A DNA stretch of 10,657 nt from Actinomycetota bacterium (GTDB lineage Bacteria; Actinomycetota; Acidimicrobiia; Acidimicrobiales; CADCTF01), in NCBI GenBank assembly GCA_019348305.1, contig JAHWJQ010000061.1:1-10657 (forward strand). Reading direction: 5' to 3'. Made by a program: the position numbers and the translations under genes. Shown piece after piece: positions 6,663 to 10,657 of this stretch; positions within the stretch are counted from its first letter, which is position 1; the number at the start of each line of letters is the position of its first letter. The notes beneath the pieces were generated by a model. The model searched no databases, was not told the DNA's origin, and saw nothing but the letters and a program-made list of their open reading frames with translations.

Positions 6663-8906
6663 TCAAGAACCGTTGGCCAGCCATTGCGGTGGTGCGGCCA
6701 CCACCGCGACGGTGGCGTCGATCCGCCTGACGAGGTCCTCGACCAGGTTGCCGAGGAAGGGCTCACCGGCCATGGGCTGGAGCTCCGCGCTCAACACCAC
6801 GAGGTCTGCGTCGAGCTCTTCGGCCAGGGCGGCGATCTCGGCACCGCGGGCTTGGCCAGACCGGACGACGCCAACTGGACCGGCCCCCAGCCGCCGGGCC
6901 AACTCGGCCGCTTCGGCCAGCAGACCCTGGGCCAGGTCCGAGGTGGACCTCGGCCGGGCGCGCACGCGGGTGGCGGTGCCTTGGCCGGCCCCGTTCGTCC
7001 CTCCCTCGGCTGTCTCTGCCTCGCCGTCGTCGTCGGTCACATGAGCGATGAAGACTTCGGCGTCGCTCGCCACACCGAGGCTGAACGCCAGCTCCTGCGC
7101 GGCCCGGTTCGCCCTCGTTCCCACGACGGGGACGAGCACCCGCCGGAAGTCGACGTGGGCCTGTATCCCCCGCTCTGAGGGGCCGCTCGGGCCCTGTACC
7201 CCCCGCTCAGAGGGGCCGCTCGGGCCCTGTACCCCCCGCTGCCCCTCCCAGACGAGCAGCACCGGTAGCGGGGACTGGGCCAACAACCCCTCGGTGAGCG
7301 GGGAAAGGAGGGCGCCCTCGCCCCGCCCCTCCCAGGCGCCCATGCCCACGACGCCGTAGCCGAGGATCATGTGGTCGACCACCGCTTGCACCGGGTCGTC
7401 GCTGCGTACCAACTCCTCTTCCACCGGCCGGTTTCGGATGACTTCCCGCACTCGGCTGATGGCCTCCTCGCCGTCGCTGTCGACGGACAGCAGCGTCGCT
7501 TCTTCCCCTTCTGGCCACGACATGTCGAGAATCTTGGCGGCCAACGTCGAGCCGTCTCCGCGCTGCACCGGGACAAGGAGGCGCCCGGGACGGACGAGGA
7601 CGTTCGTCCGGAGGGTCTCCTCGCGCTCGAGGCGCTGCTGCTCCTCACTCGTGCCCGACCAGCCCCTCGCCAGTGCCCGCAACAGCGGCGGTGCGGCCAT
7701 GGACGTGATGATGGCCATGAGCACCACCACCGTGTAGGCGCGAGCGTTGAGCACACCGAGAGAGAGACCGACGGTGGCGATGACGATCTCGAGGGCGCCC
7801 CGCGCGTTGAGCCCGACGCCCAGGGCCAGGCGCTCCCTGCCCGGCAAGCGGGCCGCCCAGCCGCCGAGGTAGGCGCCGAGGAGCTTGCCGATGCTGGCCA
7901 AGGCGATGACGACGCCAGCCCAAAAGAGCACCTCTCCACTGGCCAGGAGGGCCAGGTCGACCCGCAGCCCCGCGGTGGCGAAGAAGAGGGGCGCGAAGAC
8001 AGAGGCGGTCGCGACCTCGAGGTGCTCGAGAACCCTCGAGTCCTGGAACTTGGAGCGGCTGAGGACGATGCCGGCGACGAACGCCCCGAGCACCGCTTCC
8101 ACTCCGAGGGCCTGGGTGACGGCGCCGCCCACGAACGACACCAGGAGCGTCACACCTAGTGCTCCCTCCACGCCCCCGCCACGCGTCCGTACCCGCCGCA
8201 GCAGCCAGTCCACGATGGGACCGCCGGCCTTGAAGGCCACGAGCAGGAACAGCGTCATCCCGACGACGGTGAAGACGAGACGGCCGACCTCCACCGAGCC
8301 GGAGCGGGCGATGGAGGCGATGGCCCCCAGCGCCAGCCAGCCGACGACGTCGTTGCCCATGCCGGCGGCGAGGATGACCTGGCCGAAGTTCCGGCGCGTC
8401 AGATTGAGCTCGCTCAGGATCTTGGCGATGACCGGCAACGACGAGATGCTGAGCGCGGCGGCCACGAAGAGGGCGAACACCAGCCGCCCCTTGTCGGCGG
8501 GCGCGAAGGAGGCGGGCAGCAGGTAGCCGGCGCCCAGGCCCAAGGCAAACGGGACGGCCACGCTCGCTCCGGCGACCGCCACCGCGGCCCGTCCCAGCTT
8601 GCGGACGAGCCCAAGGTCGGTCTCGAACCCGGTCGTGATCAGCAGCATCACGATTCCGACCCAGCCGACGACGAGGAGCATTGCCGACTGCACCTCGTCG
8701 GGCGGGAACAGCCAGCGAGCGCCTTCCGGCCAGACCTTGCCGAACAGGGACGGGCCGAGAACGAGCCCGGCCGCCAAGTGGCCGATCACGGCTGGTTGGC
8801 CAACTCTCTTCATCGCCGCCCCCAGCAGACGGGCGGCGACGAGCATCACGACGATCTGCACCCAGAACACGAGCAGGTGGTGCTCACTGATAGGGATGAT
8901 CTTCAC
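6663..8906 (-). CDS. CPA2-family cation/proton antiporter with two C-terminal Usp-type domains
   Basis: The product has 747 residues. Residues 10-412 form a hydrophobic transporter domain of about 12 helices of the Na+(K+)/H+ exchanger type. It contains GQPAVIGHLAAGLVLGPSLFG (36-56) near the first helices and GNDVVGW (184-190), where N185-D186 sits at the family's ion-binding acidic pair. This ND arrangement, rather than DD, may bear on transport stoichiometry. GLNARGALEIVIATVG (365-380) is typical of the late helices. Two universal stress protein-like domains follow at about 442-553 and 587-737, ending LPVLLVW and ATVAVVAA; their nucleotide-binding glycine motifs are degenerate. They are joined by an 11-residue tandem repeat linker. 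The start is GTG at 8906 with AGGAGG (8913-8918) six bases away. The predicted role is pH or ion homeostasis at the cytoplasmic membrane with cytoplasmic regulation. The ion is not determinable. The gene converges on ggt with only six bases between the stops. Confidence 0.93.
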   Translation of the reverse strand: MKIIPISEHHLLVFWVQIVVMLVAARLLGAAMKRVGQPAVIGHLAAGLVLGPSLFGKVWPEGARWLFPPDEVQSAMLLVVGWVGIVMLLITTGFETDLGLVRKLGRAAVAVAGASVAVPFALGLGAGYLLPASFAPADKGRLVFALFVAAALSISSLPVIAKILSELNLTRRNFGQVILAAGMGNDVVGWLALGAIASIARSGSVEVGRLVFTVVGMTLFLLVAFKAGGPIVDWLLRRVRTRGGGVEGALGVTLLVSFVGGAVTQALGVEAVLGAFVAGIVLSRSKFQDSRVLEHLEVATASVFAPLFFATAGLRVDLALLASGEVLFWAGVVIALASIGKLLGAYLGGWAARLPGRERLALGVGLNARGALEIVIATVGLSLGVLNARAYTVVVLMAIITSMAAPPLLRALARGWSGTSEEQQRLEREETLRTNVLVRPGRLLVPVQRGDGSTLAAKILDMSWPEGEEATLLSVDSDGEEAISRVREVIRNRPVEEELVRSDDPVQAVVDHMILGYGVVGMGAWEGRGEGALLSPLTEGLLAQSPLPVLLVWEGQRGVQGPSGPSERGVQGPSGPSERGIQAHVDFRRVLVPVVGTRANRAAQELAFSLGVASDAEVFIAHVTDDDGEAETAEGGTNGAGQGTATRVRARPRSTSDLAQGLLAEAAELARRLGAGPVGVVRSGQARGAEIAALAEELDADLVVLSAELQPMAGEPFLGNLVEDLVRRIDATVAVVAAPPQWLANGS
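7162..7240 (-). repeat. 33-bp in-frame tandem repeat in antiporter linker
   Basis: Two complete 33-base units (7162-7194 and 7195-7227), differing at only two bases, are followed by a 13-base partial third copy. Read on the minus strand they encode RGVQGPSGPSE twice, flanked by RGIQ and RGVQ-like remnants, and form the Gly/Pro/Ser linker between the two Usp-type domains. Copy changes would keep the frame. Confidence 0.9.
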
Positions 8907-9026
8907 CAGCGTCCTCCTGGCGGCGCGTCCGCGCCCGCGCGTGCACAGTCGAAGGCTGAGTCCTTCCCGATGTCCCGGGCCGTAATCGTTGCACCGCCGA
9001 TTCAGCGGCTGTCGGTCTGCTCGAGA
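8907..9026 (-). other. Intergenic spacer ahead of the antiporter gene
   Basis: These 120 bases hold the antiporter's Shine-Dalgarno (AGGAGG, 8913-8918) and a G/C-rich leader. I find no convincing promoter, terminator or RNA gene in it, so read-through from the DUF2784 gene and an unseen internal promoter are both possible. Confidence 0.4.
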
Positions 9027-9410
9027 TCAGCGGGGAAGGTGCGGGAACAGCGGTTGCTGCAGCTGACGGGAACGCCGGGCGAGCCCCACGTAGCCGGCGA
9101 CGATCATGACGAGGGCCAAGGCGCGCAGTACCGAGGTGTACTGGTCCGGATAGATCACGCCTTCGATGTAGCGGTCGACGAAGCCGCCTTCGTACGCGCC
9201 GGCACCGGCGGAGCGGCGCAGGCCCCTTTCCAGTGCCGTCAACGGGCAGGGAAAGCCGACGGTCACGCTGCCCACGGCCCAGGCCACCGCGGCGGGGTGG
9301 ACCCACGCCAGCCGGGGCCAGCGCCATGCGAGCAGCGCCCCGGTCGCCACGAACAGGATGAAGCCGAAGTGCAGCAGCACCACTGCGTCGGCCAGGAAGC
9401 GGTACGGCAC
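9027..9410 (-). CDS. DUF2784 family membrane protein
   Basis: The 127-residue product matches DUF2784: YRFLADAVVLLHFGFILFV at the N-terminus, WPRLAWVH, the family signature CPLTALERGLRR (55-66) and then YEGGFVDRYIEGVIYP (73-88). Hydrophobic segments at about 6-28, 37-54 and 93-111 suggest three membrane helices. No function is established for the family. I chose GTG at 9410 because the family homology begins right there; the frame is open further upstream to 9671, but that part is antisense to menB and has no family similarity. There is no clear Shine-Dalgarno, so the start is uncertain. It lies 120 bases before the antiporter gene on the same strand and may be co-transcribed with it. It diverges from menB across 81 bases. 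Confidence 0.85.
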   Translation of the reverse strand: MPYRFLADAVVLLHFGFILFVATGALLAWRWPRLAWVHPAAVAWAVGSVTVGFPCPLTALERGLRRSAGAGAYEGGFVDRYIEGVIYPDQYTSVLRALALVMIVAGYVGLARRSRQLQQPLFPHLPR

Positions 9411-9479
9411 GTCGCAAGCTTGGCACCGGGACGCCGTGCGGCGAGACTGCGCATCGGCATATCTGTGTGCGGCAACCCC

Positions 9480-9490
9480 AAGGGGGCGGG
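9480..9490 (+). promoter_or_regulatory. Ribosome binding site deciding the menB start
   Basis: The purine run AAGGGGGCGGG directly precedes the ATG at 9492 and supports that start over the in-frame upstream extension. In the 81-base divergent region, TTGGCA at 9420-9425 resembles a -35 box, but no good -10 box stands at the right distance. Confidence 0.5.
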
Positions 9491-9491
9491 C

Positions 9492-10391
9492 ATGGTCTCG
9501 GAGATCTTCGACGCGAAGGCTTGGACGGAGGTCGCAGGCTTCGACTTCACCGACGTCACCTACCACCGGGCGCGGGACCAGGGGACCGTCAGGATCGCCT
9601 TCAACCGCCCGGAGGTGCGCAATGCCTTCCGGCCCCACACCGTCGATGAGCTCATTGCCGCCTTGGAGCACGCGCGGACGTCGTCGGACGTCGGGTGCGT
9701 TCTGCTCACCGGCAACGGGCCATCACCGCGCGACGGTGGCTGGGCGTTCTGCTCGGGCGGAGACCAGCGGATCCGCGGCCGGGCCGGCTACCAGTACGCC
9801 GAGGACGAGACGGGGGCGAACCTCGACCCCGCCCGCACCGCTCGCCTGCACATACTCGAGGCCCAGCGCATCATCCGGTTCATGCCCAAGGTGGTGATCT
9901 GCGTGGTGCCCGGCTGGGCCGTCGGTGGAGGGCACAGCCTCCACGTCGTCTGCGATCTGACGCTGGCCAGCCGAGAGCACGCCCGGTTCAAACAGACGGA
10001 TGCCGACGTGGCCAGCTTCGACGGCGGGTTCGGCTCTGCCTACCTGGCCCGCCAGGTGGGCCAGAAGTTCGCCCGCGAGATCTTCTTCCTCGGCGACGAG
10101 TACTCAGCCGAGGACGCCTGGCGCATGGGCATGGTGAATGCGGTGGTGCCTCACGCCGAGCTCGAGATGGTGTCCCTGCAGTGGGCGCAGCGGGTCAACG
10201 CCAAGAGCCCCATGGCCCAGCGGATGCTCAAGTTCTCCTTCAACCTGATCGACGACGGCCTCGTCGGCCAGCAGGTCTTCGCCGGCGAGGCGACGCGGCT
10301 GGCGTACATGACCGAGGAGGCGGCCGAGGGTCGCAACGCGTTCCTCGAAAAGCGCGAGCCCGACTGGTCGGACTTCCCCTGGTACTACTGA
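9492..10391 (+). CDS. menB: 1,4-dihydroxy-2-naphthoyl-CoA synthase
   Basis: This 299-residue crotonase-fold enzyme closes the second ring of the naphthoquinone, turning o-succinylbenzoyl-CoA into 1,4-dihydroxy-2-naphthoyl-CoA in menaquinone synthesis. MenB-specific stretches distinguish it from ordinary enoyl-CoA hydratases: FNRPEVRNAFRPHTVDEL (37-54), GGWAFCSGGDQRIRGRAGYQ (82-101), GGGHSLHVVCDLTLASRE (145-162) and FKQTDADVASFDGGFGSAYL (166-185). By alignment from memory with the M. tuberculosis enzyme, D170, S175, D177 and Y272 correspond to its active-site D185, S190, D192 and Y287, and Gly145-147 lie at the oxyanion hole. The C-terminus is WSDFPWYY, as in the family. The start is ATG 9492; the frame is open far upstream, but there it runs antisense to two other genes. 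The cell probably uses menaquinone; no other men gene is in the window. Confidence 0.95.
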   Translation: MVSEIFDAKAWTEVAGFDFTDVTYHRARDQGTVRIAFNRPEVRNAFRPHTVDELIAALEHARTSSDVGCVLLTGNGPSPRDGGWAFCSGGDQRIRGRAGYQYAEDETGANLDPARTARLHILEAQRIIRFMPKVVICVVPGWAVGGGHSLHVVCDLTLASREHARFKQTDADVASFDGGFGSAYLARQVGQKFAREIFFLGDEYSAEDAWRMGMVNAVVPHAELEMVSLQWAQRVNAKSPMAQRMLKFSFNLIDDGLVGQQVFAGEATRLAYMTEEAAEGRNAFLEKREPDWSDFPWYY

Positions 10392-10419
10392 CGCGGCCTG
10401 CGCACGCGAGCCCGCCGTT

Positions 10420-10466
10420 GTTTGGGCACGCTCAACTTCGCATGGCGGCGTTCAGCTTGCCCAAAC
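10420..10466. terminator. Hairpin between menB and the convergent right-edge gene
   Basis: GTTTGGGCA (10420-10428) pairs with TGCCCAAAC (10458-10466). The stem continues, with single mismatches, as GCT/AGC and AAC/GTT to a 13-base loop. It begins 28 bases after the menB stop and 12 bases from the stop of the opposing gene, the right place for a bidirectional terminator. It lacks a T-tract on either side. Confidence 0.5.
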
Positions 10467-10478
10467 CTGGGGGTGGGC

Positions 10479-10657
10479 TCAGATCTCCGACGTCGCGTGG
10501 TGAGTGTGGTGGTGCCGGTGCTGCAGGGCGAGGTGGGAGTGGCCCTCTCCCCGCGCCTGGCCGACCCGATCGGAGGCACCGGGGAAGGGCGCGCGGTAGA
10601 CGCAGGTGTCGCAGTTGGCCCGGACGGCGCCGGTGGCTGCCTCTCTCGCCCGGCAGA
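10479..10657 (-). CDS. Unidentified protein, C-terminal part, CxxC and His-rich tail (5' truncated)
   Basis: The minus strand is open from the right edge to a TGA at 10481-10479, giving the last 58 residues of a protein that starts outside the window. The sequence contains RANCDTCVYRAPFPGASDRV and ends with a His-rich tail, GHSHLALQHRHHHTHH followed by ATSEI. About 90% of its codons end in G or C, against about 77% for the overlapping plus-strand frame, so I prefer the minus strand. The CDTC pair may be half of a zinc ribbon or a redox pair, with a third Cys near the edge. The His-rich tail could bind metal. I do not recognise a family and infer no function. It converges on menB, with a hairpin between the two stops. 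Confidence 0.55.
   Translation of the reverse strand, partial: CRAREAATGAVRANCDTCVYRAPFPGASDRVGQARGEGHSHLALQHRHHHTHHATSEI

Noticed and set aside
7162..7240. Possible CRISPR array
   Set aside because: Units are directly adjacent without spacers and encode an in-frame protein repeat.
7371..8159. 262-residue plus-strand open frame inside the antiporter gene
   Set aside because: Charged low-complexity antisense translation, no motifs; the antiporter frame is well supported.
8778..9491. In-frame upstream extension of menB by 238 residues
   Set aside because: It runs antisense to the antiporter start and the DUF2784 gene; MenB homology begins near ATG 9492, which has a purine-rich site.
9411..9671. 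N-terminal extension of the DUF2784 protein to 214 residues
   Set aside because: The extra part is antisense to the start of menB and lacks family similarity.
10498..10657. Plus-strand open frame starting with GTG at the right edge
   Set aside because: Weaker third-position G/C bias than the opposite frame and no ribosome-binding site; kept only as the alternative to the minus-strand gene.

Overview
The window is high-GC DNA with strong G/C preference at third codon positions. Together with a MenB of mycobacterial type, a PBP1-type enzyme with a long Ser/Thr tail and a Lys/Arg/Ala-rich histone-like tail, this suggests a menaquinone-using actinobacterium. The phylum is inferred from protein style only; nothing fixes the genus. 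Genes are dense: no gap exceeds about 165 bases, and I see no rRNA, tRNA, CRISPR array or insertion sequence.

Left part (1-3579). The 3' end of a gene for a protein with an (Ala/Pro)AKR-repeat basic tail runs off the left edge. It converges on a minus-strand group read right to left: a DUF72/YecE-family protein (2830-3579), a bifunctional class A penicillin-binding protein (610-2790) and a small two-helix membrane protein (371-613) whose GTG start overlaps the PBP stop.

Middle (3580-4835). Diverging from the DUF72 gene is the most interesting locus in the window. A DsrE-family gene (3642-4004) carries an in-frame TGA at codon 80, exactly where the family's first redox cysteine is expected, giving a U-K-A-C motif. 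The frame stays open and family-like for 40 more codons to a TGA two bases before the next gene. A perfect 7-bp hairpin with a GGG loop begins 12 bases after the TGA, at the spacing expected of a bacterial SECIS element. I read this as a candidate selenoprotein. It is closely followed by an AlkB-type 2-oxoglutarate/Fe(II) dioxygenase gene (4007-4672), probably in the same operon. A 13-bp perfect inverted repeat (4695-4754) ends that unit.

Right part (4836-10657). A secreted gamma-glutamyltransferase (4836-6656) converges, with a 6-base gap, on a CPA2-type cation/proton antiporter fused to two C-terminal universal-stress-type domains (6663-8906, minus). The linker between those domains is built of 33-bp tandem repeats. 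Upstream of the antiporter on the same strand is a small DUF2784 membrane protein (9027-9410). Diverging from it is menB (9492-10391), the ring-closing enzyme of menaquinone synthesis. A hairpin (10420-10466) separates menB from a convergent, edge-truncated minus-strand gene ending in a CxxC motif and a His-rich tail (10479-10657).

Functionally the window mixes cell-envelope work (PBP, small membrane proteins), thiol/selenol and oxidative chemistry (DsrE-like, AlkB-like, GGT), ion homeostasis and quinone synthesis. Apart from the DsrE-AlkB pair and the DUF72-PBP-membrane protein run, I see no single pathway linking the genes.
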